Part shown: piece by piece, positions 39,601 to 50,815 of the stretch
Layout: every line of letters starts with the position of its first letter
Position numbering within the stretch: position 1 is the stretch's first letter
Source of the DNA: a bacterium
GTDB taxonomy: Bacteria; Planctomycetota; UBA1135; UBA2386
Reading direction: 5' to 3'
NCBI GenBank assembly: GCA_024743115.1
Contig: JANSXC010000022.1
Coordinates: 43,645-107,644 of the forward strand
DNA length: 64,000 nucleotides
Program-made: the position numbers and the translations under genes
The notes under the pieces: model-generated
The model's input: only the letters and a program-made list of their open reading frames with translations
Databases searched by the model: none
Told to the model about the DNA's origin: nothing

Positions 39601-40140
39601 CGCCGAGATCACGCGCATACCGCGACCGCCGCCGCCATGCGCAGCCTTGACGATGGTCGTGCCGTTGCTGGCAAAGAACGTCTCGGCCGCCGCGAACGCC
39701 GCGGCTTCGTCGGTCGGCAGTTCGATCCCCGGCACTGTCGGGATCCCGAGGCGGGTGGCCTCTTTGCGGGCTTCGACCTTGTCACCGAGGAACCGGATCA
39801 CCTCCGGCTTGGGCCCGATGAACGCGATCCCGGCCGCCTCGACCTTGGCCGCGAACTCGTGATTCTCCGACAGGAAGCCGTAGCCGGGATGGATCGCGTC
39901 GACACCGGCCTGCTGCGCGATCGCGAGGATCTCGTCGCCCGCAAGGTAGGCCGCGACCGGCGCCAGCCCCTGGCCGACGAGATACGACTCATCCGCCTTG
40001 TAACGGTGCTGGTGAGTCGCGTCTTCTTCGCTGAAGACCGCGACCGTGCGGATGTCGAGCTCGGCACACGCGCGAAACACGCGAATCGCAATCTCGCCAC
40101 GATTCGCGCAGAGGACCTTCCGAAACGAGCGAACTTCCAT
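36646..40140 (-). CDS. pyc: pyruvate carboxylase
   Basis: MEVRSFRKVLCANRGEIAIRVFRACAELDIRTVAVFSEED; biotin carboxylase, carboxyltransferase (LCDTTMRDAHQSLLATRLRTRDM) and biotinyl (LVTLEAMKMETVV) domains. Start set at 40140, not the longer ORF. Confidence 0.96.
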   Translation of the reverse strand: MEVRSFRKVLCANRGEIAIRVFRACAELDIRTVAVFSEEDATHQHRYKADESYLVGQGLAPVAAYLAGDEILAIAQQAGVDAIHPGYGFLSENHEFAAKVEAAGIAFIGPKPEVIRFLGDKVEARKEATRLGIPTVPGIELPTDEAAAFAAAETFFASNGTTIVKAAHGGGGRGMRVISAASELAGSLRQARSESLAAFGSPVVFLEKYLPRVRHIEVQVLGDQNGNVVHLNERDCSVQRRHQKVVEMAPAPNLEKNVRGALFDDALKLARGAGYHNAGTVEFLVAGNEHYFIEINPRLQVEHTVTEQVTGVDLVQAQIRVAEGHELTSDAIGIDSQTSVRPRGYAIQCRITTEDPQNDFLPDTGTIMAYRSPGGFGLRLDGGDSLAGTHVGGHYDSLLVKCISYGATLEIAAQKQLRALREFRIRGVKTNLAFLQNVIAHPALLAGETWTRFLDDTPELFEIEAGRDRATRLLTYLAEVIVNGHRTIKPELRLRPAECVDPPVPTVDAGAPPAGTAQLLEAGGPAKVVEWIKQQEHPLLCDTTMRDAHQSLLATRLRTRDMLAVAHPTSHLFAPLFSLETWGGATFDVSYRFLDEDPWERLEQLKAAIPNVLHQMLLRGANAVGYTSYPQNVVEAFIDRAAETGIDVFRVFDSLNDLDSMAVSVARVLQTGKIAEVAACYTGDIDNPARTKYGLEYYADLAKRIEDLGAHILCIKDMAGLLRPQAARMLVERLREVTSLPIHLHTHDTSGNGIATYIAAIESGVHIVDTALAPMAGLTSQPSMNALIAALRGHPQETGLTNRAIQPLADYWEAVREFYAPFECGLKSSTSEVYYHEIPGGQYSNLRPQVAELGLIDRWKDVRHAFAVVNQLVGDIPKVTPSSKMVGDFAIFLVQNDLLVLQGDFDESVRATMERVLAESRRLDFPQSVVQYFQGYLGQPPGGFPTTLREAVLKGQSVLEGRPSDGMAPFDFDAAADHVAQQTGKPATPRDVVSHALYPRVLDDFFVTRRRCGNVSLLPTPVYFYGIEMGQEVWVEIEPGKTLVISLEAQSDPDENGDVTVYFKLNGQNRQVTVRDLARAPEGDARRRADPKNAGDVGAPMPGRVVTLHCREGATVAVGDPLVTLEAMKMETVVRAPIDGTVLELCTDTKAQVQGDDLLVVIEP

Positions 40141-40282
40141 GGGCGACGCCTGTGAAGAACCTTCGACAGCCCCGCCGGACTGCCTGTAGGTAGACTGCCT
40201 CCAGATAGACTGCCGCAGTGCATCACGGTGACTGCGCCACGGCAATGACCGTGACGGGCTTCCGGGTGTCAAGTTTCTCGAC

Positions 40283-41620
40283 ATGGCCAGATCCACCTCC
40301 CTACACGTGCTGATCGTTGCCCGATTCGTTCGCTTCGCACTCGCGGTCGCGGCCGCCATCGCAGTGCCACGCGACGCCACGCCCCGGGCCCAGTCTCCGG
40401 ACACCCCGTCTCCGGAGGCCCAGTCTCCGAAGGTGCAGCCCGAGGCGCCCGCGGAACCCCAGCTCGGCCCCGGCCCCCTGCTCGCGTTCACCGCCGTCGT
40501 GACCGACCGCCCCCGGATCGTCGCCGTCCACATCGCCGAACTCACGCCCCCGGAACCCACCGCGAAGCCGAAGACCGCGGAGCCGAAGACCGACGCGCCG
40601 CCACCGGCCCTGATCACGACGCACGAGATCTACCGAGGCCCGGGTGGTGTCCGGGTTCTGAAGCGGCTCGGGCGCGACCACATCCTGCTCGCGCTACGGC
40701 AACCGTCCCGCCTCGTCACCGTCGAAGTGCGCACGGGCCGGATGCGGGAACTCATTCGTGGCGACGTGCGCTTCGCCGGTCAGCGCGGCGACGACGTCGT
40801 GTTCGTCGAGGGCCGCGGCAAAACGGCCCACCTCGCCGCGGTGCCCTGGCGCCGCCCCGGCATGCCGGTCCGGCTCGCCGAGCAGCCGCTGGCCCGCGTG
40901 CCGCGGATCGCGGGCAACCTCGCGTTCGCCATCGCGCCCGACGATCGCGAGGTCTGGGTCGTGAGCCTGGCGTCGGGCAGGAGCCGCCGGCTCTGGCGCG
41001 CGCCTGCAGGTCACGGCCGGCTGCGCATCGCGCTGGCCCCCGGCGGTCAGCACCTCGCGATCGGCGCCGTCGATCGTGGCCATCGCGGCCACCTGACCGT
41101 GATCGACACGGCGACGGGCAGCGTCCTGAGCCGCGCCGCGAACCTGCCGATCTGGCTGTCACCACTGTCGAGCAGCACGCCGACCCTCGAGGTGGCGTTC
41201 GCCGGCGACCGCCACGTGGTCTGCTCCGAGACCCGCGGCGATCCGCGCGGCATCCAGGGCGAGTTCGTGCACGTGACCCGGGCGATCGAAACCGGCGAAA
41301 TCACGGACGAGGCGCCCTACTCGGGGCTCGCGATCAACCATCGGGCACCCGAACCCAAGGGCCAGGCGCCCCGGTTCGAGATCCGCCGCAACCGCGAGCG
41401 CGCGAGCCTGCACGAGCTCGGCAACGACACGCCCCTGGCCGAGCGCCCCCGACAACACGAGCAGTACGAGGACCTGCTGATCGCGCCGAGCGGCCGGTTT
41501 GCCACGGCTCGTCTCGGTGACCGGCGCCGGCACCTGGCCCTGTTCGCCCCCGGACGGCCCCCGCGACAGCTGAGTCGACACTGGTGCCACAACCTCGTCT
41601 GGCTGCCCCCGGCCCGCTGA
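40283..41620 (+). CDS. secreted beta-propeller-like hypothetical protein
   Basis: N-terminal hydrophobic segment; repeated short beta-strand segments (DREVWVVSLASGRSRRLWRAPAG, GHLTVIDTATGSVLSRA). Confidence 0.6.
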   Translation: MARSTSLHVLIVARFVRFALAVAAAIAVPRDATPRAQSPDTPSPEAQSPKVQPEAPAEPQLGPGPLLAFTAVVTDRPRIVAVHIAELTPPEPTAKPKTAEPKTDAPPPALITTHEIYRGPGGVRVLKRLGRDHILLALRQPSRLVTVEVRTGRMRELIRGDVRFAGQRGDDVVFVEGRGKTAHLAAVPWRRPGMPVRLAEQPLARVPRIAGNLAFAIAPDDREVWVVSLASGRSRRLWRAPAGHGRLRIALAPGGQHLAIGAVDRGHRGHLTVIDTATGSVLSRAANLPIWLSPLSSSTPTLEVAFAGDRHVVCSETRGDPRGIQGEFVHVTRAIETGEITDEAPYSGLAINHRAPEPKGQAPRFEIRRNRERASLHELGNDTPLAERPRQHEQYEDLLIAPSGRFATARLGDRRRHLALFAPGRPPRQLSRHWCHNLVWLPPAR

Positions 41621-41701
41621 ACCGCGCCGCTCCGAGCCCTGCGAACCGAGCCCGGCAGCAGAGTTTTCTTTGGCCGCCGATCCGCTATGTTGAGCGCCCG
41701 C

Positions 41702-42322
41702 ATGGCCGTCACGCAGCCCTCGACGACCACCGCGCCGCGGCCTCCGGGCCGCCGGTCGGTCGGCCGCCTCGTCTGGCCCACCCTCTTGGTGGCAGGTGCC
41801 TGCGCCGCCACACCGAACCTCCGCCGCGCCGTGACGGTTCACCCCGGTGAGCGCACGACGGTCCGGATGGTGCAGTTCAACGGCGGCCGGATGTTCACGC
41901 TGCAGAACGCTTCGAGCGGCTCGGCGCACGACGTTTACAAGAACAAGCGCAGCGACCCGCTGACGAAGGTGGTCGACGACGAACTGCTGCAACGATTGCT
42001 CGACGTCCTCGCCGAACGCGGCCTGTTCCAGACCGCGACGCCGGCCGCGCCGTCTTCGGCCCGCGACGCTTTGATCATCGATCACAACAGTCCTGGATCG
42101 GGATCGCGCCGCTACGTAATCCACCGCGAAGGCCTGCCGCTCGCCGAGGCCCAGCGTTACCTCGAGGCGAAGAAGTACTTCCTCGACGTCTACAACCGCG
42201 CCGAGGCTTTCCACACGGCCGACATCAACCGCACCGACCTGCGCAACGAAGGCGACCGCGCGCGCTACGACGCCGATCGTGCGCGCCGCAAGCTCGAGCG
42301 GCTCAAGGAGCGCGGCAAGTGA
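41702..42322 (+). CDS. hypothetical lipoprotein/secreted protein
   Basis: LVWPTLLVAGACAATPN lipobox-like; stop overlaps the kdsB start. Exact ATG uncertain. Confidence 0.6.
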   Translation: MAVTQPSTTTAPRPPGRRSVGRLVWPTLLVAGACAATPNLRRAVTVHPGERTTVRMVQFNGGRMFTLQNASSGSAHDVYKNKRSDPLTKVVDDELLQRLLDVLAERGLFQTATPAAPSSARDALIIDHNSPGSGSRRYVIHREGLPLAEAQRYLEAKKYFLDVYNRAEAFHTADINRTDLRNEGDRARYDADRARRKLERLKERGK

Positions 42323-43077
42323 ACCCCGGCGCCGTCGCGATCGTGCCGGTGCGCGTCGGCAGCCAGCGACTCCCGGGCAAGGCTCTCCTCAGCGAGAGCG
42401 GGCGCCCTTTGTTCCTCCACACCTGCGAGCCGGCCCAGGCCGCCGCGCTGATCGACCGTGTGGTCGTGGCGACCGACGACGACGAGGTCGAGTCAGCTGC
42501 ACGCGCCGCCGGCATCGAAGTCGCCCGCACGAGCCCCGACTGCCGCACCGGCAGCGAACGCTGTGCCGAGGCAGCAAGGGCCCTCAACTGCCGCGCCGTT
42601 CTCGACATCCAGGGCGACTGGCCCGACGTCACGCCCGCGGACCTCGATGCCCTTGCCGAACAGCTGCTCGCGGGCAAGGCCGAGTGCAACACGCTCGCGG
42701 CGCCGCTGACCGACGAAGCCCGGATCGCGGACCCCAACGTCGTCAAGGTCGTGCGCGGGCGGCACGGCAAAGCGCTCTACTTCAGCCGCGCGGCGATCCC
42801 CCATCGCCAGAACCACGGCAACAACCCCGATCCGGCGGACGCCACAGCGGCCCCGCCCATGCTGCGCCACATCGGCGTCTACGGCTTCACCCGCGACGTG
42901 CTGCTGCGCATTCCCGAACTGCCGAGCAGCGGTCTCGCGGAAACCGAGAGCCTCGAACAACTGCGCTTCCTCGAGAACGACATCCAGATGCACGTGCTCG
43001 ACGCCCAGGGCGATCCCTGGGGCATCGAGAACCGCGCGGACTACGACGCCTGGCTGGCGCGTCGCACCCATCGTTGA
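42319..43077 (+). CDS. kdsB: 3-deoxy-manno-octulosonate cytidylyltransferase
   Basis: VAIVPVRVGSQRLPGKALL, VVVATDDDEVESAARAAGIEV, DIQGDWPDVTPADLDAL, LRHIGVYGFTRDVL. Confidence 0.88.
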   Translation: MNPGAVAIVPVRVGSQRLPGKALLSESGRPLFLHTCEPAQAAALIDRVVVATDDDEVESAARAAGIEVARTSPDCRTGSERCAEAARALNCRAVLDIQGDWPDVTPADLDALAEQLLAGKAECNTLAAPLTDEARIADPNVVKVVRGRHGKALYFSRAAIPHRQNHGNNPDPADATAAPPMLRHIGVYGFTRDVLLRIPELPSSGLAETESLEQLRFLENDIQMHVLDAQGDPWGIENRADYDAWLARRTHR

Positions 43078-43088
43078 GTGGACCGTGA

Positions 43089-44738
<1,650 letters not shown>

Positions 44739-44748
44739 CGTTCGCCCG

Positions 44749-45351
44749 ATGACGTTCAACTTCCTCGTCGACACCTATCGGACCGAACTCGAGAAGACGC
44801 TCTCGGTCTGGTGCATGTTCGACCCGGATACCATCGACGCCCGACCGCGCTCGGACGATCGTCGCGGCCGCACGCTGCGCGAGCACATGGTGCACCAGTG
44901 CATGTCGGAGCACGGGTGGTTTGCCAACATGCTCGGCATCGACATCACGGTGCCCGTGCTACCCGAAACCGAGACGCGCGAAGCGTTCGTCGCGACCTAT
45001 GCGGCCGCCGCGGGCGAACGACTCACCGCCCTTGGCGAGAAGCCCGCGAGCTGGTGGCAGGAGGAGGTCGACTTCTTCGACGTCCGGCGCTCACGCGCCT
45101 GGGTGCTCGTGCGGCGCATCGCCCACACGGCGCACCATCGCGGCCAGCAAACCGCGCTGCTGCGCGCGCGCGGCCAGGACCTGCACAGCACTTACGGCCC
45201 GACGGCCGACACCGGCGGCCTCGGCAAGGACGGGGCGCCGGTGATCTACCCGTGCGCGGACACCGGGGATCTGCTCGCCGGCAGGGTTCCGACCGGGCTC
45301 GAGCCCTTGCCGGCCGCGCCCGATCGTGCCGTCACCGAACGACCGGAGTAG
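44749..45351 (+). CDS. DinB family protein
   Basis: LREHMVHQCMSEHGWF...VLVRRIAHTAHHRGQQTALLRARGQDLHSTYGPTADTGG (DinB-type His motifs). Confidence 0.85.
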   Translation: MTFNFLVDTYRTELEKTLSVWCMFDPDTIDARPRSDDRRGRTLREHMVHQCMSEHGWFANMLGIDITVPVLPETETREAFVATYAAAAGERLTALGEKPASWWQEEVDFFDVRRSRAWVLVRRIAHTAHHRGQQTALLRARGQDLHSTYGPTADTGGLGKDGAPVIYPCADTGDLLAGRVPTGLEPLPAAPDRAVTERPE

Positions 45352-45386
45352 ACGGCGCCACAGCCGGCGCCTGCGGCGCTGCGGCG

Positions 45387-46493
45387 CTACTTCGCGCCGC
45401 TGACCCAGCGCTTCTTCCATTCCTTGTGATCCTCGGTCTTCGGATCGAGCTCGATCGCGCGGTCGACGACGGCGAACGCCTCCTTGCGCTTGTTGTTGAC
45501 GATGAGAACGGCTGCGTGACGCACGAGCGCGTTCGCCATCCAGGCCTTGTCCGGCGTCTTCTTGAACGCGGCTTCCGCGGCGTCGAGCGCCTTCTTGCTG
45601 ATCTTGAGCGCCTGCTTGAGGATGCCCTTGTCGATCTTCGCGAGCTCCTTGTGCTTGTTGTAGGCGATGCTCGCCATGCGCTGGCCCCAGTCCAGCACGC
45701 GATCCTTGGGGATGCTCTTCCACGCAGCCTCGCAGTGCTTCGCCGCGGCCTTCAGGTTGTCGCGTGAGTACTCGATCCGCGCCATCTGGTCGTAGCCGAG
45801 AAACTTGACGCGCTTGTTGCGCTGCTTGGCGAGGAACTTGCGCAGTGGCGCGACGTCGTAATCGAGCGACGACACACCGGGCTTGCGCACCTCCGCGATG
45901 ATCTTGGCGAGCATCATCTCGGCGACGAACGGGTTCCTGCCCTTGGGATCACGCGCGATCATCGCGTCGATCACCTTCGCCGCACCCTCGGCATCACCGA
46001 TCGAGTTGAGCTTGTTCACGAGGTCGGCGCCGCTCTGGAAGTCATCGGGCGCTGCCGCGATCTTCGCCCGCAGCCCCGCAATCGTGTCATCCCCCTTCTC
46101 GATCCGCTCGACCTCCGCAAGGAAGTCCGCAACCGCCACGTAGCCTTCGACGAGGTCGACGACGGCACCATCGGGCTGCACGAACACGACGGTCGGCACC
46201 TGCTGGATGTGGTACTTCGCAAACAGCGGCGTGCCGATCTCGGTCTCGGCCTGCGCGCCCATGCAGACATAACGCGAGATCACGGGCACCGCCTTCTCGT
46301 CGCCGAGTGTGCCACCGAACATCGACGAGCAGCCGCCATGGTCGGCCCGCCAGAAGTAAAGCATCACCATCTTGCCTTCCGCCTCGCCCGCGGCGGCGAG
46401 GGCGCTGTCGAAGTCCTGCGTCCACCACTCGACCTGGGCCGGAAGCTGGGTCAGAACGGCGAGCGAGAGCAGACTGGCGAAAAGGTGTCGCAT
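45387..46493 (-). CDS. secreted thioredoxin-fold protein with C-terminal helical repeats
   Basis: Signal peptide; KMVMLYFWRADHGGCSSMFGGTLGDEKAVPVISRYVCM...HIQQVPTVVFVQPDG. Confidence 0.75.
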   Translation of the reverse strand: MRHLFASLLSLAVLTQLPAQVEWWTQDFDSALAAAGEAEGKMVMLYFWRADHGGCSSMFGGTLGDEKAVPVISRYVCMGAQAETEIGTPLFAKYHIQQVPTVVFVQPDGAVVDLVEGYVAVADFLAEVERIEKGDDTIAGLRAKIAAAPDDFQSGADLVNKLNSIGDAEGAAKVIDAMIARDPKGRNPFVAEMMLAKIIAEVRKPGVSSLDYDVAPLRKFLAKQRNKRVKFLGYDQMARIEYSRDNLKAAAKHCEAAWKSIPKDRVLDWGQRMASIAYNKHKELAKIDKGILKQALKISKKALDAAEAAFKKTPDKAWMANALVRHAAVLIVNNKRKEAFAVVDRAIELDPKTEDHKEWKKRWVSGAK

Positions 46494-46623
46494 GGGCGGT
46501 TCGGATGGTCAGGCGTCCACGCCGAGCGTACGCAGCGACCCACGGCCGAGCCAGTACACGCCGGCCCCGAAGCCGACCGGGCCGCATCCGGCAGTCGGAA
46601 GGAAATCGCGCTAACCTGACACC

Positions 46624-48399
46624 GTGCGACGATCGAACGCCGAATCGCTCCGGAACGCGGCTCGCTGCGGCCTGCTCCCGCTCGGCCTGGCCGCCACGCT
46701 GTCATGCCAGGAGCACCACGCACGACTCCACGGCCTCGTCCTCGACCCGCACTCCCGGCCAGCCGTGAACGCCGCGATCACGATCGATCATGGTGACGAG
46801 AAACCGCGACGCGCGTTCACCGACGCCACGGGCCAGTTCCGGGTCACGCGGCTGCCGGCCGGCCGCCTCGTCGTTCGCGTCGTGGCCGAGACCGAGCGCG
46901 GCCCCCAGATCGGAGCAGCCGCCGTGAACCGCGCCGCGGCCGACCCGCGCCATGTGACCATTCGCACGCGGCCGGCACGCAAGATCACGGGCGTCGTTCG
47001 CGGCGCCGCAGGCGAACCGATCGCCGGCGCCTGGGTGAGCGCGACCCCTTTCGGCTTCGCGGCATGCCGTCCGTTGGCGCAATCGTCGACGACGGACGAA
47101 GCTGGCCAATACGAACTCACGCACGTGCCGTGCGGCCGGCTCGAGCTGCGCGCGTGGTCAGCGGTTCATCGCGGCGCCACCGCCACGTTGCCGCACGCGG
47201 GCGAACCACATGCCGAGGTCGATCTCACGATGGCCGAGGGTGAGCCGGTGGTTCATACGGTCACGCTCCTCGGCGCCGCTCCGAAGGAACTCGAGTCGGC
47301 GCACATCGACCTGCGCATCACGGCCGCCGCGGCGCGCCATCCGCTGCCGCCAGGACTCGTCCGGCGCGATCCGAACGACGCTACGAGATGGACCATTCGT
47401 GGCTGGCCGATCGCCGACGAACTGCGGCTCGCCACGTTCGCCGACGCGGTGACGTTCGAACCCGCAGAGAGCCGCATCCGCGCGTTCTGCAGCAATCGCA
47501 CCAAACGATTCCACGCGCTGGTCGACGAGTACCGCCACATCCGCGGGGAACTCGTCACGGATCACGAACTCGGACTCGGCGGCCGCCGACTCGTCGCACG
47601 CGCGGTCCGACGTGGCGAGACCGTCGAGACCACCGGAATCACCCGCGCCGACGGCTCGTTCGAGTTCCGCTCACCGACGCCGACAGGCGACCACTTCGTG
47701 CTCCGATGCCCCGCCGAAGACCTCGTGCTCGTCGATGCCGACTCGCGACGGGCCCTGCGCGCGCTACGCCACCCCTCGCAGGTCTTCCTGCAGCACGGCC
47801 GCCGGCGATTCCACGAGGTCGAGGCCCGCCCGGCGTGGCGCCTCACGGGGACCGCCCACACGGCGACCGGGGCCCCGTATCCGTTCGCGATGATCAGCAT
47901 CCTGCTGGTCGACGCCGAACGGATGATTCGCCGCCTGCCGGACTGGCGCACACTGGGCGACGATGGTGGCGTGTTCGCCGTGACCGATGAGCGCGGACAC
48001 TTCACGCTCACCGGACTCGACCTCACGGAGCGTGACGTCATCCGCGTGCTCGTCAGCGGCGCCGATGGCTATGGCGACCACACCGCGCCCCTCGCCGACA
48101 ACCGCGCCGTCGACCTCGGAACCATCGCATCCTCCAGGGGCATGAACCTGACGGCCGCGGTCACCGACCCGAGCGGCGCACCGGCCATCGCCGCCCCCAT
48201 CCGAATCATGACGTCCGGCACTCTCCGACCGATCTATCTGGCAACGGACCGCGACGGGCGATTCACCGCACGCAACCTACCACCGGGACCGTGTATCGTC
48301 GCGCTCCTCGACTCGCTCGGCCAGGAGGTCGACCACGAGATCTCGCTCGGTCGGGACCCCTCTCACGCGACCGCGGTCGATCTCACGATTCCGCAATGA
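46624..48399 (+). CDS. carboxypeptidase regulatory-like (CnaB-type) repeat protein, exported
   Basis: LHGLVLDPHSRPAVNAAITID...RRAFTDATGQFRVTRLPAGRLVVRV; later repeats GTAHTATGAPYPFAMISI, VTDERGHFTLTGL, RDGRFTARNLPPG. Confidence 0.75.
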   Translation: MRRSNAESLRNAARCGLLPLGLAATLSCQEHHARLHGLVLDPHSRPAVNAAITIDHGDEKPRRAFTDATGQFRVTRLPAGRLVVRVVAETERGPQIGAAAVNRAAADPRHVTIRTRPARKITGVVRGAAGEPIAGAWVSATPFGFAACRPLAQSSTTDEAGQYELTHVPCGRLELRAWSAVHRGATATLPHAGEPHAEVDLTMAEGEPVVHTVTLLGAAPKELESAHIDLRITAAAARHPLPPGLVRRDPNDATRWTIRGWPIADELRLATFADAVTFEPAESRIRAFCSNRTKRFHALVDEYRHIRGELVTDHELGLGGRRLVARAVRRGETVETTGITRADGSFEFRSPTPTGDHFVLRCPAEDLVLVDADSRRALRALRHPSQVFLQHGRRRFHEVEARPAWRLTGTAHTATGAPYPFAMISILLVDAERMIRRLPDWRTLGDDGGVFAVTDERGHFTLTGLDLTERDVIRVLVSGADGYGDHTAPLADNRAVDLGTIASSRGMNLTAAVTDPSGAPAIAAPIRIMTSGTLRPIYLATDRDGRFTARNLPPGPCIVALLDSLGQEVDHEISLGRDPSHATAVDLTIPQ

Positions 48400-48420
48400 G
48401 CTGACGCCCCGTAGAAACCC

Positions 48421-48894
48421 ATGCCCACGCCCCAGCCCGACGAACACCACCTTCGCCTCCATCGCCTCGCCGGGCACTGGGTCGGTAAGGAGACGATGCA
48501 TCCCTCCGAGTGGCAGCCGAACGGCGGCGTCGCGGACGGGGTCACGACGAGCCGCGTCGCCCTCGGTGGGTTCACCGTGGTGACCGACTACACGCAATCG
48601 CTCGACGGCCAGACGACCTACGAGGGCCACGGCGTCTACACCGTCGATTCCACGACCAAGGACGTCGTGCTCTACTGGTTCGACAGCTTCAGCGGCAGCT
48701 GCGAGGAGTTCCGTGGCGGCTGGGACGGCGATGTGCTGACCCTGTTCAGCGAGAGCCCGATGATGGGCCACATGCGAATGACCTCGGATTTCGGGAAGCC
48801 GGGCGTGCTGCGGGCGTCCATGGCATGTTCGCGCGACCGCGAGACCTGGCAGGGTATGTTCGACTGCGACTACGCCCGCCAGGACGCCTCCTGA
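48421..48894 (+). CDS. DUF1579 family protein
   Basis: LHRLAGHWVGKETMHPSEWQPNGG...GGFTVVTDYTQSLDGQTTYEGHGVYTVD. Confidence 0.8.
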   Translation: MPTPQPDEHHLRLHRLAGHWVGKETMHPSEWQPNGGVADGVTTSRVALGGFTVVTDYTQSLDGQTTYEGHGVYTVDSTTKDVVLYWFDSFSGSCEEFRGGWDGDVLTLFSESPMMGHMRMTSDFGKPGVLRASMACSRDRETWQGMFDCDYARQDAS

Positions 48895-48918
48895 CCCAAC
48901 TACCTGACCTTTCGAAGC

Positions 48919-49422
48919 ATGCGTCACACCCCCGCCTTGCTCTGCCTGCTGTTCGTCGGCTGCACGACCCACCACCACGAGTATCCGACGATTCTCACGG
49001 AGGCCGGCAAGGCGGTGTTCGTGGACACCGACGGGAACGGACTCCCGGACCAGCGGGTCATCGTGGCACCTCACGCGACCGTCCTCGGCCCGGCCATCAT
49101 GGTCGACGAAGACGGCGACGGCTTGCCCGAGGGCATCCTGGGCAAGACGTCCGACCCGAACGAACCGGGCCGCGTCATCATGATCGACACGGACGGCGAT
49201 GGCGAGCCCGACGAGCTGCGGCAGACAACCGCGACCACCGGCTTCGGGTTCACGAACTTCGGCGTATCCACATTCACCGACACCGACAGCGACAGCGACG
49301 GCCTGCCGGACACCCGGCTGCCAAACTTCCGTGACCCGGCGCCGGCGAGCGCGACCGAACTGCGCGCGGCACTCGAGCAGCTCGAGGCGGCGATCGCGGA
49401 GGTCCGGCGACACCTGCGCTGA
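48919..49422 (+). CDS. lipoprotein with DxDGDGxPD-type calcium-binding repeats
   Basis: ALLCLLFVGCTTHHH lipobox; VDTDGNGLPDQ, VDEDGDGLPEG, IDTDGDGEPDE, TDTDSDSDGLPDT. Confidence 0.75.
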   Translation: MRHTPALLCLLFVGCTTHHHEYPTILTEAGKAVFVDTDGNGLPDQRVIVAPHATVLGPAIMVDEDGDGLPEGILGKTSDPNEPGRVIMIDTDGDGEPDELRQTTATTGFGFTNFGVSTFTDTDSDSDGLPDTRLPNFRDPAPASATELRAALEQLEAAIAEVRRHLR

Positions 49423-49441
49423 AGCGCAGCGCGAAGCCGCT

Positions 49442-50728
49442 TCAGTCGGCGGCCGCGTCCCGCCAGTGCCGCCACGCGAAGTCGACGTAGCGCTGCCAGT
49501 CGTAGGCCGTGAGATCGTGGCCGCCGCGACGCACGTGGTAGCCCACATGATGCCCGACGGGCACGTCGACCGCGGGCCAGCGCTCGACCCCGACGCCATG
49601 GAGCCCGAACGCCTCGTAGACCGGCCCGGCCAACAACCCAGCGAGGAATTCGCCTTCCGGGTCGGCCCACGAATCCTCTATCGCGCTGCCGATGTAGACC
49701 GCGCGCGGCGCCGCCAGGCCCACGAGCATGTGCTGATCGACCGGGCAGCGCGACGGGTCGTCGCCGTAGGTCGCATACGTCGAGGTGAACCAATGCGGGA
49801 ACGTCGACGTGATCTTCGCGGTCGTTTCGCCGACGGGCCGGCGCATCAGCGCCGCGCCACCCTCGCCCGAATCGTTGGACACGACGACCGTGAAGCGCGA
49901 GTCCTGCGCCCCGGCCCACAGCGCCGTCTTGCCGAGCCGCGAGTGACCGATCACAGCCAGCCGCCGTGGGTCGATCGCCGGGTCCTGTTCGAGGTAATCG
50001 GCCATCAGGCGCAGCCCGAACGCCCACGCGCCGATCGCCCCCCACTCGCCGGGCTGCCAATCGTGCTCGTGCCGCTGCGGCGCCGCCGCCCCGCGCAAGC
50101 CACGTCGCCAGCCGTTCGGTGAATCCGGCTCGATATCGCCGTACCACGCCGTCGCGACCGCGACCCCACGACCGAGGATCTGATCGAACGGCCAGCGCGA
50201 CGCCTTCGCCCCACGCGCCACTTCACTGTCGGCGACGATCGGCACGTCGGCGGCGTTCGTAGCGCTGTGATTGCCGGCGAAGTTCAGACCGACGAAACAC
50301 GGCACCCGACCGGCAGGCTGCCCACCCGGCCCGTTCGGCACGTGGAGCATGAGTACGAGGCCCGGCCAATCCGGCACTCGCGGCAAGGTGACGCGCACGA
50401 GCCGCCGGGTCGCGCGCCCACCGAGCGCGTCCGACCGCGTGGCGAGCACGTCGAACGCGGGCTGACCGAAACCTCCCGGCGTCCGGCCGTAGACGTGCTG
50501 TTCGAACAGCGCGAGAACCTCGGGCCGCCGCACCCGCTGCCAATGCTCCGCCGAACGGGCGTCGAGCGCCGGCAGGTCGAGGCCGAAGGCGGCGGGTGAT
50601 GGCGCAGGCGGAGGCGAGGGCACGGGAGATGCGGAGTCGGGCGCAGCGCAGCCGCCGGAGAGACCGACAACGAGCAGTGCAGGGCCGAGCAGAAGCAGCG
50701 GAAGAGCCGCACTCCGAGTCGAGGTCAT
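49442..50728 (-). CDS. secreted alpha/beta hydrolase, glucuronoyl esterase (CE15)-like
   Basis: Lipobox LSGGCAAP; LAVIGHSRLGKTALWAGAQD, SNDSGEGGAALMRRPVGE, GGHDLTAYDWQRYVDFAWRH. Confidence 0.85.
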   Translation of the reverse strand: MTSTRSAALPLLLLGPALLVVGLSGGCAAPDSASPVPSPPPAPSPAAFGLDLPALDARSAEHWQRVRRPEVLALFEQHVYGRTPGGFGQPAFDVLATRSDALGGRATRRLVRVTLPRVPDWPGLVLMLHVPNGPGGQPAGRVPCFVGLNFAGNHSATNAADVPIVADSEVARGAKASRWPFDQILGRGVAVATAWYGDIEPDSPNGWRRGLRGAAAPQRHEHDWQPGEWGAIGAWAFGLRLMADYLEQDPAIDPRRLAVIGHSRLGKTALWAGAQDSRFTVVVSNDSGEGGAALMRRPVGETTAKITSTFPHWFTSTYATYGDDPSRCPVDQHMLVGLAAPRAVYIGSAIEDSWADPEGEFLAGLLAGPVYEAFGLHGVGVERWPAVDVPVGHHVGYHVRRGGHDLTAYDWQRYVDFAWRHWRDAAAD

Positions 50729-50815
50729 CACCCGATCGTGGCCGACCTGGGCGGCGAACGCCACGACTGCCCAGGAGTCGTGGCGTTCGCAGCGACCAGA
50801 GCGCAGACTGGGACC

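Noticed and set aside
36586-40155. 1189-aa plus-strand ORF
   Set aside because: Antisense to pyruvate carboxylase, with a low-complexity Arg/His-rich composition typical of GC-rich shadow frames.
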